Shown: positions 46,491 through 57,580, counted from the first letter of the stretch. The stretch: 64,000 bases of DNA from Coccinella septempunctata (GCF_907165205.1 NC_058190.1:11354001-11418000), one strand, 5' to 3'. The notes: generated from the sequence alone by a model not told the origin. Program-made: numbers and translations.

Positions 46491-46786
46491 GTTACCTACT
46501 TTCCCCATAATAAACAAATTATTGAAAAATCTCTTTATATTCTAGAGACCATTAAGCTTGGACTCCGATTCATACATTATTTTCTGATCAGAAACAGCAA
46601 CAGCTGAGATTGCATAAGAGGTGGAGCTTTTCCTATATGGGGCATTTGATTTGGAAAGATTTCGGAAGGCGCACAGCACTCTATCTCATCTTGAAAAAAA
46701 AAACATAAGGGCAATGGCTCTGTTATTTTTAAGAAACGGTGACCATCTTGAGATAACTGAAGATGATGCTATGATTCTCTTACGTT
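46491..46786. other. Short gap
   Basis: Nothing assigned. Confidence 0.3.
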
Positions 46787-48310
46787 TTATTTCAAGTACA
46801 AAGATCGAAAACAACCACTTCGCTTGACTCCAAACTTCTGGTGAAGGAAGTCCATCATCTTTTTCAAAAGGAATCCTCGTGCATTTCGATTTCGGAATGT
46901 TTGAAGAACTTTGTTTGCATGCGAGTAAAACATATCTCCTAATTTTCTAATTATATGGCTACTCCTCTGGCGCATTACTCTCTTCGCTATGGCGTTTTTG
47001 AAGATACCGAACCATCTCTCAACTGGAGTATTACATCATTCTCTTTATTTTTCAATAAAATTCCACTCCAGAGGGGAGAACATGGGATGAAATGCTAAAA
47101 AAAATGTTCGTAGAAATCCAAACATTTAAATTCATTTTTGATTAATTGCCGTGGTCAAAAATCCATGGATTGGATGTGTGAGTCTGTTTTGAATTCTGGA
47201 AGAGTAATGTTGTTTTATAATATCTCGACTCATTGTTTTCGACGATGATATTAATTTTTGAAAAGCATTTGCGAATGTTATATTCTCCTTTTCTGGATAG
47301 ATAACAATATATGTTTATATATACTTTTCAGCCAAGCGCATTTCTCAATTCGATTCAAATATTCATCGGATTTCTTATGATTCGAATCAAAATAATTAGT
47401 ACATAAAATGTCAAGCTTTACAAAACCATCACCTTTCTTAGAAAAAGAGCTGTCCTCATCGTGATCTCATCATGACTAAGTGTTGCATTTAAATTTTCTA
47501 TACAAATAAGATGACAGATGTGACAACCGTCACATTTGTTTCAAAAAAAAAAGTTTTATATTTATATTCGGTGTAATTGTCGTGGTCAGAAATCCATGGA
47601 TTGGATGTGTTAGTCTGTTTGGGATGCTGGCAGAGTAATGTTGTTCCATAAGTTCCCGACTCATTGTTCATTAGGATGATATTACTTTTAATCTCTAAAT
47701 CTTTATCAGGAAATCTATATCTATTCTTAATAAATTTCGAAAGGCTCACGCAAATGTTCTACTTTTATTTTCTGGATAAATAACAATATATAATCTTTTC
47801 AGCCAAATGCAGAAAATTTTTCAATCATTGGTATAATTATTATATTATAATTTCTACAATATGTTGTGTTATGGATTCTTGATAATACATATCAATATCC
47901 CGAGCCTTTAACTTGAACAAGGAATCCCCAATTAATATATTTTTTCAATTCTAAAGAATTTAATGATATAGATGCAGCATCCGATAGAGCAAAACTGAAA
48001 TCTGTTACGATTTTCTGAACAACAGACCACTTCTTATCGGATAAACAAAAAGACCTAAAATGCTTAAAAATATGTTCTAAGAAAACCGAATTCTTATATT
48101 CATTTTTGTTTCAATTGCCGTGGTCAGAAGTCCATGTATTGGTTGTTTCAAGTTCCCGACTCATTGTTTTTAGGATGATATTACCTTTATCTACATCTTT
48201 ATTAATGAGGGAATCATCTATACCAGTTGATTCTTAATGAATTTTGAAAAGCATTCGCAAAAGCTCTATTTTTATTACACTTTTCAGCCAAGTGCAGAAA
48301 ATTTCGCATT
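46787..48310 (-). pseudogene. MULE family II, copy E: transposase relic
   Basis: The leftward reading from about 48070 has KKWSVVQKIVTDFSFALSD (second Asp motif). It later reads HPIHGFLTTAINQK and MFSPLEWNFIEK, and after stops CNTPVERWFGIFKNAIAK near 47000 (the Glu motif). RSSHIIRKLGDMF and a SSEVVVFDLCT-like end follow. Around 47340-47540 it carries KCDG..HLICIENLNATL and DGFVKLDILCTNYFD and NHKKSDEYLNRIEKC, the segment that in copies F and G leads into YqaJ. Three diverged copies of one internal segment (about 47147, 47578 and 48117) show internal duplication. Many stops. Confidence 0.65.
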
Positions 48311-48546
48311 CATTGATATTGTGCGCCGTGGCTATAATTTCTACAATATGCAGAGTTTCCTAGTATTTGAAATTTAAACGACCACGGTATAATAATATAC
48401 ATATATTGATTTACAGGGAAAAGGTCAGGTTTATGCAACAAAAACACTTCTTGAAACATGCCGACTAGTTCCGATTTTAATCTAAAATCATCTTCAGGCT
48501 CTACAATGAAAGATGAAAAATTTTTTACAGTACATATAGCACACAT
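48310..48546 (-). CDS. Unrecognised 78-codon frame upstream of copy E
   Basis: Contains SELVGMFQEVFLLHKPDLFP. It may belong to the same MULE relic, but I see no motif. Its C-terminal end falls in the third internal repeat. Confidence 0.2.
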   Translation of the reverse strand: MCAICTVKNFSSFIVEPEDDFRLKSELVGMFQEVFLLHKPDLFPVNQYMYIIIPWSFKFQILGNSAYCRNYSHGAQYQ

Positions 48547-48589
48547 AACTATAAATATAAGAGAAACATAAATGAAAACATGTGAATAT

Positions 48590-48655
48590 AATCATAATTA
48601 GGGCTGAAGGACCTCAGGTCGATGGCCATTAAAATAAACTTTTTCTCTCTCTCTC
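48590..48655 (+). repeat. Possible LINE 3' tail
   Basis: The text gctgaaggacctcaggtcgatggcc followed by attaaaataaa and a ctctct run looks like the end of an insect non-LTR element, in the rightward direction. No coding sequence precedes it on that strand. Confidence 0.25.
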
Positions 48656-48807
48656 TAATCATAATTATTATATAATAAACAGAATAAAGATTGTAGGTGG
48701 TGAAGACATCACAGTCATGATTCAGCTAGTGAAAATAAAGGATATCGTTATGAATTAATATATTTGTGGCCTCCTTTTTTTTCTTCGTTGGTAAAAAATA
48801 ATCTTGA

Positions 48808-50133
48808 TCACGCATTATGGAAATTGCCGGAATTATCCAAAGATGGTCGGACCCCTCTCTGTATGTCCTCGCCAACAGATATAAAATAGTCATTTACTTC
48901 TTCAGCTGCCTTTGTGTGTGAGACTACCTGACATTTTCGCTGTTTTCCTGTTTCTTCACGTATCAAATTCCACATTGCTTTAAATTTATTCTCTGCGTTA
49001 ATTATTCTTTTTGAGTGCTTTGATTTCACTGTTTTTTGTATTTCTTTTTTCAATGTTGTTTTCAGCGTGTTATAAAGTGCACAACTGGGCTCATCTTTAC
49101 GCACTTCTGCAATAGTTTGTGCCGCTTCTACTCTTCTCTTTAAATTCTTCAAATTTCTATGGCAGATGTACTTCTTTCTTTGTCCAACCTTAACCTTTTT
49201 TTCAGGAAAGGATGAGTTGAAAAGACCAGTAAGAGTGTCGTGGAAATTACTATACTGCACCCCAGCGTTTTCATTCCAGATTAATCTCCAATTTATAGAT
49301 CTGATTCCCTCTATGAAACGATGGGTATTTTTGTTGGTGAATTGCCTTCTGACTCTATATTTTGTATTTTCAGGCTTCATTTTTGCAGTTGGTATTCTCA
49401 GGATTTGTGCCTTATGATCCGACAAAAAAGGATCACAAGTTTCCTGTTTACAGTCGCTCTCTGATATATTCGTAATCATATTATCTATGCAAGTGCTCGA
49501 ATGTTTTGTCACTCTCGATGGCTCTGTGAAAACATATCTCATACCGTACATGTTGAACGTTTCAATCAATTTAGTTTTCTCTGTTGAAGTCCGGATGAAA
49601 TCTATATTAAAATCACCGACTAACAAAACTCTATCATCGCCGTGGCTCCTGAGACACTCCTCCAGAACAAACTCAAGAGCCGACAGAAATGTTGAATAGT
49701 CCCCTGATGGGGGCCTATACAATGCCACTAAAACAACTCTTAGTACTGGTAGTCTAATAGCCGCTATCTCAATTTCTTTCTCCACGGAATACTTTGTTAT
49801 GTTAAGCAACTCTCGGCATTGTATCTCTTTACTCACAAACACTGCAGCACCTCCATGTCTCGATGTATTGCGATAAAAGGAGCTGGCCACATTTAAATTT
49901 CCGAAATTAACCCTACTCAGCAAATCCTGCGAAAACCAATGCTCTGTTACACAGGCTATGTCTATTTTCCGGTCATTTATGAAGAATATAAAATCGTCAA
50001 GTTTATTTTTCAGTGATTGCACGTTGATGTTTGCAATAGTACAATATGAACCAGTTTCATCTATTTGCTCTTTTTCATCGTTCTCGATCTCGGGAAAAAC
50101 GAAAAGCGTCGAACAGTAATTCCACTTGGCCAA
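48808..50133 (-). CDS. LINE ORF2 endonuclease part, reverse transcriptase missing
   Basis: A 441-codon open frame. The endonuclease/exonuclease/phosphatase fold shows all expected site motifs: NINVQSLKNK, VTEHWFSQD (Glu), ALYRPPSGDYS, LLVGDFNIDF (Asp, Asn), STCIDNMITN (Asp) and FLSDHKAQIL (Asp, His). A Lys/Arg-rich linker follows (LKNLKRRVEAAQT), then AEEVNDYFISVGEDI, the usual segment before the reverse transcriptase. The frame ends at 48808 and no RT follows. The enzyme would nick target DNA to prime insertion. It overlaps the ORF1 reading by 73 bases. It is CR1/Jockey-like in layout; the exact clade is uncertain. Confidence 0.8.
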   Translation of the reverse strand: MAKWNYCSTLFVFPEIENDEKEQIDETGSYCTIANINVQSLKNKLDDFIFFINDRKIDIACVTEHWFSQDLLSRVNFGNLNVASSFYRNTSRHGGAAVFVSKEIQCRELLNITKYSVEKEIEIAAIRLPVLRVVLVALYRPPSGDYSTFLSALEFVLEECLRSHGDDRVLLVGDFNIDFIRTSTEKTKLIETFNMYGMRYVFTEPSRVTKHSSTCIDNMITNISESDCKQETCDPFLSDHKAQILRIPTAKMKPENTKYRVRRQFTNKNTHRFIEGIRSINWRLIWNENAGVQYSNFHDTLTGLFNSSFPEKKVKVGQRKKYICHRNLKNLKRRVEAAQTIAEVRKDEPSCALYNTLKTTLKKEIQKTVKSKHSKRIINAENKFKAMWNLIREETGKQRKCQVVSHTKAAEEVNDYFISVGEDIQRGVRPSLDNSGNFHNA

Positions 50134-51103
50134 TTGTCACCACTGTACAGATCCTCAATAAGATCATGATCTCCGCCCACTTTGAAAGATACGCTAGTAG
50201 CTTCAGGCTTCACTGGAAGAGCCTCTACAACAAATTTTCTTTCCGGGAACTGATCCTTAAGGTGGTCCAATATCATATCTGGGGTGGTACCCACCTCAAC
50301 CTTGCCAATGTGGAGCCACACCCTCTGTTTACTACTAGAAAAACAATTTTGTCTTCCAGTAGTTTGTCTTGTTCCTCTGACACATCTTGGCCGTCCCTGA
50401 TCCACATTCGCATCTTTTTCATTGATACTATGAACCAGGTTGGCGGAATTCGATATGTTGATGTTTCGGTTAACAGCTGATTTGTTGATTAATCTGCATG
50501 GGGTCGTTGAACCGGCTTTCACGTCCTCAGGCGGTAATGTAGCATCAGGTGACTTTTTTGTGCGTTTTCCGATAAAGATTTTAATTCCGGTTTGTTTGCG
50601 ATCCGTTTCGTTATCTTTACATGTGAAGAATTTGAACATACCTTCTGTGTTGTGTCCCTTTCTAGTACACTGATTTTGAAGAGCAGTAAGTTGTTTTTGT
50701 CTTCCATCTCGGCGATTAATTTTCTCAAGAGAGAATTTTCCTTGGAAAGGATTTCGTTTTCCTTTGTTAGATCAGATATCACTTTTTCACTTGAGTTCAG
50801 CGCTTCATTTATATCAATTACTGTTTCAAATGATGTATTTAAGTCTTCTGTACTATCACTTTCGGTTTCGGGGTTAGGTTGACGTTTCTTCGGTTCGCAA
50901 CATTTTATTCGAAATTCGTCAATTTTTTCTATTTCACTGAAATATTTCAAGCATCCCGGATGCATTACCGTTCCGCAATTTACGCACTGCAGTCCTGTAT
51001 TTGGAATATTGTGACATTTTTTACATTTTTTCACTGGTAAATCATATATTGATGTTTTATTCGCGGCCATCTTTTGATATTCTCTTCTTGCTGGCCATTC
51101 CAT
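50061..51103 (-). pseudogene. LINE ORF1 with zinc finger and coiled coil
   Basis: The N-terminal frame (50519-51103) has a PHD-like finger, KKCKKCHNIPNTGLQCVNC then MHPGC and IKCC, and a coiled-coil stretch ENEILSKENSLLRKLIAEME. A second frame (50061-50639) carries RVWLHIGKVEVGTTPDMI and PERKFVVEALPVKPE, FKVGGDHDLIEDL and NWPSGITVRRFSFF. This is the C-terminal nucleic-acid-binding region common in insect CR1/RTE-type ORF1 proteins. The two frames overlap at 50519-50639, so one frameshift lies there. The protein would coat the element's RNA. Confidence 0.7.
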
Positions 51104-51135
51104 TCAAAAGAAGTCATTTTGAAAATCTTTATTTT

Positions 51136-51336
51136 TTATGTATATAAAAACAATCTCTTCCAGACTTTGTGTTGTTGAAGATCTTCTATGTGCTCAACAC
51201 GTAGATACAGAAGTCTACCATAGGAAATTTCATTTATCAGTCTACAGGACTCTTTACCAAGTCTAATAATTTTCATCATTGTCGAGAATCTATGTCTAAT
51301 TTCTCTCCAGAAAAACGTGAAATCTTTTTGTGCCAC
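51136..51336 (-). CDS. Possible 3' exon of the ankyrin gene
   Basis: A 66-codon frame (FTFFWREIRHRFSTMMKII, RLLYLRVEHIEDLQQHKVW) lies on the same strand just downstream of the ankyrin frame. Readable text PEKCVKDDIV precedes the Met, so it may be an exon of the same gene, but I could not fix splice sites and the region also abuts the LINE. Confidence 0.25.
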   Translation of the reverse strand: MAQKDFTFFWREIRHRFSTMMKIIRLGKESCRLINEISYGRLLYLRVEHIEDLQQHKVWKRLFLYT

Positions 51337-51440
51337 AATATCATCTTTTACACACTTCTCAGGTAAATGACGACCTCACTTTTCTTGCAGCATAGAATAT
51401 GATGGAGTGTAGCTCAGTGTGATTCGACTATCCGCATGGA

Positions 51441-52088
51441 TTATAGACGGTTCAAATTGTTTTCGAATTTAAGATATATTTTTTGGAAATTCACATCGGA
51501 TGTGATTATCTGAGAAACACTGTCTTCAAGAGTTTCCCCACGACGTTTTTTGAGTGCGAAGTGCTTAACGAAGATAACAATTGTGTCCATCATCCGATAA
51601 TCTTCAGCAACGAATAGTTCGAGAGCCATCCATCCAGTTTTGCTCCTTATGCCCATTGCAGCACCTTCACGTAGTGAAAAATTGACCACAGACGGATTTA
51701 CATTACAGGAAGCTATGTGTAAAGGTGTCTCACCACACATGTTAACACTGCTGATATCAACACCTCGTTTTATGAATCTCTTCGCCAGAAACAAGATAAC
51801 CCTTGGGGCGCATGCTTTAGCATTTGCTATAATGTGGAGAGCGTTGTTTCCCATTATATTTGTCGCCTTTGGATCCATTCCGTATTCCGTTACAAGTTTT
51901 TGAATATAACGCCGCTTATAGGGCGTATTCTTCAGTACTAAATGTAGCAAAGTATTTTTCAAGATGTTAACGGCATTTGGTTGAGCACCATATTTCAACA
52001 GTTCTATCAAGCAGTTTTCATAATTTTCCTCGTGAAAACACAAATGAATTGGCTTCTGATTGGCCTCTATTATCAATACAATGCACAC
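51441..52088 (-). CDS. Ankyrin-repeat protein (partial, possible host gene)
   Basis: A 215-codon open frame with about five ankyrin repeats: residues roughly 11-41 (KPIHLCF..LIELLKYGAQPN), 42-77 (NTLLHLVLK), 78-116 (NNALHIIAN), 117-150 (GETPLHIAS) and 151-187 (a weaker GWMALELF repeat). A charged tail follows. Ankyrin repeats mediate protein contacts; no catalytic domain is visible, so the role is unknown. The first repeat starts almost at the Met, and open reading extends upstream to a stop near 52125. An upstream exon may therefore be missing. A 24-bp-arm hairpin lies about 75 bp upstream. Confidence 0.65.
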   Translation of the reverse strand: MCIVLIIEANQKPIHLCFHEENYENCLIELLKYGAQPNAVNILKNTLLHLVLKNTPYKRRYIQKLVTEYGMDPKATNIMGNNALHIIANAKACAPRVILFLAKRFIKRGVDISSVNMCGETPLHIASCNVNPSVVNFSLREGAAMGIRSKTGWMALELFVAEDYRMMDTIVIFVKHFALKKRRGETLEDSVSQIITSDVNFQKIYLKFENNLNRL

Positions 52089-52160
52089 AAGCTTCCTTTT
52101 CCAGTAAGATTCATGAATCAGAGGATTTTAAAAAAGTGGGCTCGCTGGAGCCCACACTAA

Positions 52161-52214
52161 ACAAAAACAAAATAAGTAGTTGACAGCTGCGTCAATTACT
52201 TATTTTGTTTTTGT
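52161..52214. repeat. Hairpin with 24-bp arms and 6-base loop
   Basis: The arms acaaaaacaaaataagtagttgac and gtcaattacttattttgtttttgt are complements with one mismatch around agctgc. It could form a cruciform or RNA hairpin, or be a tiny palindromic transposon remnant. Confidence 0.9.
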
Positions 52215-53841
52215 AACGTCTGTTCTTTATGCGTAGCATCTTTATTGTGTTTTGGAGTTTCCTAACGGTTGCTTATGAAATCTCCCAGTACTTGTGAGGT
52301 GTCATGGGTTTTTACAGATCTTTTTCATCAAAATCACCCATATAAATTGGTTCCGTCTCATATAGTCCTAAAATACAGTTTAGACTTTTGTTTATAATCT
52401 ATTATAACTAGGTATTAAATGGTATAAATATATAGCAGAATAATTTCAAAATCATGAAAAATAAGAAATTTTTAATTGTACCTTTTTTCTCGGTTGCTGT
52501 GCAAAAGTGGAGTCACATCTGGTTTGAATGAGTTTGAAGAGCATAATGAAGTTACTGGCCTATTTTCCTCTTCAGCGTTATGTTCTTCAGCTCCTTCAAA
52601 AATATATTTGAGACAAATCAAACTTATATCTAAGTATATTGAAAAAAAAAAGAACAATAAGGCTCCTCAATTACATAAAAATAATCATTATACATACCTT
52701 TTCGTAAAATCTTTCTACGAGGAGTGTTCTTTTAGGTTTTACCAGGGAAGTCAAATACTGACGGCACTGATACTACTTTTAAATTTTTATTGCCATGGAC
52801 ATTAATATAATAGTCCTTCTCAACAAAATGCTGCATATCAAAGAGGTGTCCCTAGGAATGAATTTATTTTTAACAGCCAGCAACCACCTTTTTCCTAAGA
52901 CTCAGTAATATATAATATAAAGAAAGCCTCATCTTTTATACAAAAATTTGAAAATTATAAAAAAAATTAATTAGGTAATTAAATAAAAATACAGATGAGA
53001 AAGATAGCTAGGAAACTTACTTGTGGAATTTGACATTCTTTGACGCCTTGACGCCTTTTTGGAATCTGTTTTTACAGTTTATGGCTGCGGCTCACAGGGT
53101 TTAACCATGATGTATAAGTGTTATTTAGACACTCTTATTTCAAAACACTCGGTAAAATCAGACAGAAGCACAACAGCAAAATAAACACTCGTAAACATAG
53201 CTTTTAGCAATACCAGCTCCATCTTTCTCTAGACAAAACGTTTCTCTCTCCTTCACCGCTTTAATTGTTAGTTATAATTTCTATGGGTTGAAGTGAACTT
53301 GCATCTTTTTCCGATTTTCTCTACACAGTACAGGGACGGAAAAGAAGATGTCGCCAAAACATTTTCACTGATGATGAATGAAATTTGAATTTCGAAGTGG
53401 TTGGACTGTTTATTTTTGGCGGAGAATTATTGAGATTTCACTATCTGAAAACATCAGTTCAAAAATTGAATTTTGAATGGAAAACCTATTGAAGACACCA
53501 ATCCGAAAAATGAAAATTACCAACGCATATGGAAATCATCACCATCAAATACAAATCATCAAACGTAATGATAACCTGTGATAACATTTCGAAACTAAAT
53601 TCGACTACAATTTTCAATGCACGCCAAAATAATCTACAATAAATAACTATAGAAAAAATGAAACAAATCTGACAAATTGAAATAAATTTTATTACAAACA
53701 TTGAATATAGGTAGATAATAAATACTTATAATTGGACATAAGAATAGGTACAAATGAAGAGTAGGAGAAATCAATCATCATTTAAAATAATCGAACATTA
53801 GCATAATAAATAAAGATACATATACAATTTCGAATATATGC
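52215..53841. other. Long gap without recognised features
   Basis: About 1.6 kb. The 109-codon rightward frame at 52476-52805 has no familiar motif. If the ankyrin frame is a real gene, its promoter or first exon would be here. Confidence 0.35.
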
Positions 53842-54063
53842 TGTCCCAGTCGGATGCTGAAATCCATTAGTTTGTGAAATGACTAGTCAGTTTGTGAATT
53901 GACGAATGTTTTCTGAAACGCTATTGAAATACCGTTCGTTTTACAATCTGCCTGAAATTTTCGGTCAATTTGTAAACTGCTAACACATTCGACGGATTGT
54001 CAAAATGTTACAAAATGACAAGTCAGTTTGCGAACTGACGGATTTAATCATCCGACTGCGACA
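53842..54063. mobile_element. MITE of about 222 bp
   Basis: The end tgtcccagtcggatgctgaaatcc pairs with the complement of ggatttaatcatccgactgcgaca, and inner pairs continue (agtttgtgaa/tgcgaactgac) for about 45 bp. The flanking duplication is uncertain (tat/tac words on either side). Confidence 0.65.
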
Positions 54064-54789
54064 TACATACTCATAATCAATCTTTCAAAACTCACTTCAA
54101 CTAACATAACTGGGGAATGAAGAACATCAGTACACTTCAAGATATCGATAATTTAGTTATATTATAGAGAAAGTGGTCCGAATATGGGCCCCCCCATTTG
54201 TTTTTGTTTTTTTCGTAACTTACTATTATTTTGTTTTAACAATGTCTAAAATCATCTTTATATACTATAAGACCTTAGTAACAAAACTGCAAAACCTGTT
54301 CTTTTTTAAATGAAGTTTTCCGGTTTTACAGAGAAATATAAAGAGGGACACTTTTCGGAAACGGTCAGACGGTACGAAATATGGACCCCCTTAAAAATAT
54401 TATATTTATATATAATAAAAAAATACTAAATGAAATAGCGAAAATAAATGTCTAAGTAAAAATAAACATGTTTCATCGAAAAAAAAAACTAACTAAATTA
54501 CTGACAAAAATCACAAACGTAACTGTCTTTTTCCTCCGGAACATTGTTCATGTGCCCAGAGATTACACATTAAACACTGAACCCAGGTTTCTCCTCTGGT
54601 ATCATCTGAAAATCGTGTTTCGCAAAATAGACATGTAGCATCATTACTGCCAGGAGTGTATTTTTTTTGCCATTCTCTGTACAGTCGTTCTTGGCATTTA
54701 AAGGTCTAAACAATGGAATCACAAGTCTGTATTAGTAATTTCGAGGAGGCTCTATATTTGAAAATAATATGGATATGTTACAGGGACTT
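54064..54789 (-). pseudogene. pogo-type element end with PHD-like finger
   Basis: The leftward reading near 54510-54710 has FKCQERLYREWQKKY, CLFCETRFSDDTRGETW, VQCLMCNLWAHEQCSG and, after a shift, EEKDSYVCDFC. This is the C-terminal PHD-like finger found in many insect pogo/Tigger transposases. Non-coding text downstream (gtggtccgaatatggg near 54176 and acgaaatatggaccccc near 54373) looks like the element's terminal region. The catalytic domain is absent. Confidence 0.55.
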
Positions 54790-55545
54790 TACCCTTCTTC
54801 ATATTAAAGCATTTAATTTTTCCTTAATAAACTGCCTCTTTTGTATTTGAGTTTCTAGTATATATGGACACTTAATCTCGATCAAGCTACTATCACCTAT
54901 CATCGGGAGAGCCATCAAAGAATTGATATAGTTTATGTACCATCAAACCAGAAGCGATACATTTATTATTAGTTATGGCTCAATAATCTGCGACAGCTTT
55001 TTTTTGTCTTGTTAAGTGGCAGCATTATTCAAATTTACAGTATTTTGTATATTTTGGAAAATAATACAAGTTTTCCGTCGCGTCAGCTATAACACATCTA
55101 TAGCTATAGCACATCTTGCCGAAGTTGAATGCAGTAACGCGTATACTTCTTCCTTTAAACCATATTTGGGATAGTCTTTGATCTCTTTTACATTTCCCAA
55201 TTCGATTCAAATCTTCATCGGATTTCTTATTATTTAAATCAAAATAATTAGTACATAAAATGTCAAGCTTTACAACACCTTTCTCAGAGGAAGAGCCGTT
55301 CTAATAGATAGAGGAACTCTGCACCAAGTGTTACATTTAAATTTTCTATATAAATAAGATGAATCCAACCGTCACATTTGTCGCATTGGACCCACTCCGC
55401 TTCGATTTGAAGCTCTCTACAAAAGATACAAAGATAGGAAACAACTATTTCGCTTGACTGCAGTGATTGGGAACTTTTCAGCGCCTATTTCAAGTTCGTT
55501 CCTGAAAAATTATTGTGCATGGCTTTTACCTTTTTCAAAACTTCT
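54790..55545 (-). pseudogene. MULE family II, copy F: finger and YqaJ relic
   Basis: The leftward reading near 55440-55310 gives CIFCRELQIEAEWVQCDKCD then GWIHLIYIENLNVTL, a CxxC-type finger. Then come KSDEDLNRIGKCKRDQRLSQ, WFKGRSIRVTAFNFGKMC (the YqaJ entry motif RITASNFGKxC) and, near 54850, GDSSLIEIKCPYIL (Glu and Lys of the active site). The SPDG part just before is hit by a one-base shift. Stops occur between the finger and YqaJ parts, and the transposase part is missing. The same text recurs in copies E and G. Confidence 0.65.
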
Positions 55546-57580
55546 GGCGATTTGAAGAAGAAGCTTCACCTGCTATATGTGTTGATAAATAACCAGTGGC
55601 GTAGCTTTTTTTATGAGTTTTAATTTTGAGAAACTCCTTTCAGCAATTGCAGTTGTAACCGGAAAGGTCTAAAATAAAAGGCATGCAGTAATATGGTCCG
55701 GAAAACTGGATGCAAGGCTATTGAATTTTGTCAGGACTAATTCTAAAAGTTCTTTGATGGCACGAATTTTCTGAATTTCAGAGTTTTAGTATTCGTATCT
55801 ATCTGAATGATCGATTCGGTGTAATAAACGGGATTTTGAAATGAATCTTTGAATGAGTCTTAGCAGTTATTCTCAAAAATGCTATTGTAAAACCTGTAAG
55901 AGGTTTTGGATAACGTTTTTAGGAATTGTTCGCTTACAGACATTCGGGGGCCCCTAAAGCCTGGGGGCCCCGTATCACTGATACCGCTGATACCGCGGTA
56001 GCTACGCCCCTGTAAATAACCAACCGATTCTTGTACTATAGAAGATGATGTTCCTTCTCCAAGATCATTTTCCTTCACGTTCAGATTTACAAACCCGTTT
56101 AAATTCGAAATAAGGTCAAAATCATCATCTTCGCAATTTTTAGATACGAAGGCCTGATTGGCCAGACCATTCAATATTTGCGATTTGAGGCTGCCAATGA
56201 ATTGCAGTACGGTGAGATTGTCCGCACATCCGCAGCCGTATTTAATCGAACCAAATATATTCTCCAAAGGGTCCTGATTTAAAAATCTAGGAGTGAACCC
56301 TTTTTTCTCCGAATTCACCCAGATCTCCCTCATGGCTCGGAGGGATATCAGATATGCTATTTGGGAAGGAGGTTTTTGTTCTTTCAAGGAGCCATTCTTG
56401 GATATCCTTTTGTACTTCCAGTTCTCCACTTTTCCTATTGCCTGTTGCCAATAGTTCAAATGGGGGAGCCTTCAATTACACAGCTCCTGAGTTGCTTTCC
56501 ATCAGGTGCAGTGATTGTCTGGCCATTAAAATATTGAAAAGGATATGCACCTCCTATATAAATGTTGCTGCAGCAATGACTCTTGAATCTATAACTCCTG
56601 GAAAATGAAAAACATCAAGCAAGAGCATCCTGATTATTTTTTTCGAATATTATTATGTACCACATTTCAGAATGATATATTACCTGCACTGATCAAGTAG
56701 AACAGAAAAGCTCCAACAGTGTGGCTACAAATTTGTGCAGCTATACACTTTCATTACAAACTGCATGATCGGTCTTATATAAGTGTCCTTCAGCTTATGC
56801 AATGATCAAAAATGCATTGGATTCTTTTTATTCATTTCATAAGCGTCTAAAACATCTTGGAATTTAGCTTCCATAACAGTTGATATATCCCTAATGGTCA
56901 CTGGCAATAAAATGTTGTGTTTTCTAAATAGGAACACATTACATTTCAATAAATGTGAAGGATCGGAGGGTGGAACATACATACAATAAATTTTCAACTT
57001 CAAATGAAACAAAATGGGTGTGCCAAGTTCACACCGAGCGCTCATATGCACTTCACATTACTGGTCCCCTTATCACAAATGTCCAGCTTTGCATAATACT
57101 TGGCAGCAAAGAGAACTTGAAATAGACAAGTTTTCAAATTGGTGGTATTATAGCCATTACGGTTGAAATAAAAAGCAACAGGCTGTTTCCATTCCCGACT
57201 TCACTCTACCAACCTGAAAACTAAAGCTTTATTGCCAACTCTTTTGAATAATCGTTACGATCTCCATAATCCCCAAAGCCATAAATATTATAGTGCTTCA
57301 TATCTAATTGTAAATTCTCTTTGATTTCAATCAAAAATCAAAGCACAACATCTGTCAATGCCATTGGGTAAATTTTTATCAAGATGTTTGAAGAGACGCT
57401 CATTGATACCAGCTTCAAAAGGAATTTGTTTTCAATAAATTGAGAACAGTCTTTTTGTTTGGTAGTGCTACAAATTTTCTGAGTAAATTGTAGCACCTAG
57501 GACTCCTCTTCAAAATACACAGACCCAATATTTTATCATTCAGATTCCATCTTATCTCTTTCAAACTTTTTTTTTGAGTT
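55546..57580 (-). pseudogene. P-element (THAP9-like) transposase, broken
   Basis: Leftward reading with stops, in family order: NDKILGLCILKRSPRCYN near 57530, CALIFD (first catalytic part) with LDMKHYNIYGFGDYGD, KWKQPVAFYFNRNGY near 57160, KLDICDKGTSN, YVPPSDPSHLLKC, SHTVGAFLFYLI near 56690, and FLNQDPLENIFGSIKYGCG with TVLQFIGSLKSQILNG (56013-56459). An intron-like GTAAT...TTCCAG break sits near 56600-56680. The THAP DNA-binding domain is missing. The gene is interrupted by a small hAT at 55594-56012, and the reading resumes beyond it (GYL then STHIAGEASSS). Confidence 0.8.
55594..56012 (-). mobile_element. 419-bp deletion-derivative hAT element
   Basis: The ends CAGTGGCGTAGC and, reversed, CAGGGGCGTAGCTACC are flanked by exact 8-bp duplications taaataac (55586-55593 and 56013-56020). 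Read leftward it keeps the transposase C-terminal text FPVTTAIAERSFSKLKLIKK, preceded by LTKFNSLASSFPDHITACLL and a tattttag acceptor-like site. It is therefore a shortened coding copy rather than a random MITE. It interrupts the P-element transposase. Confidence 0.9.
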
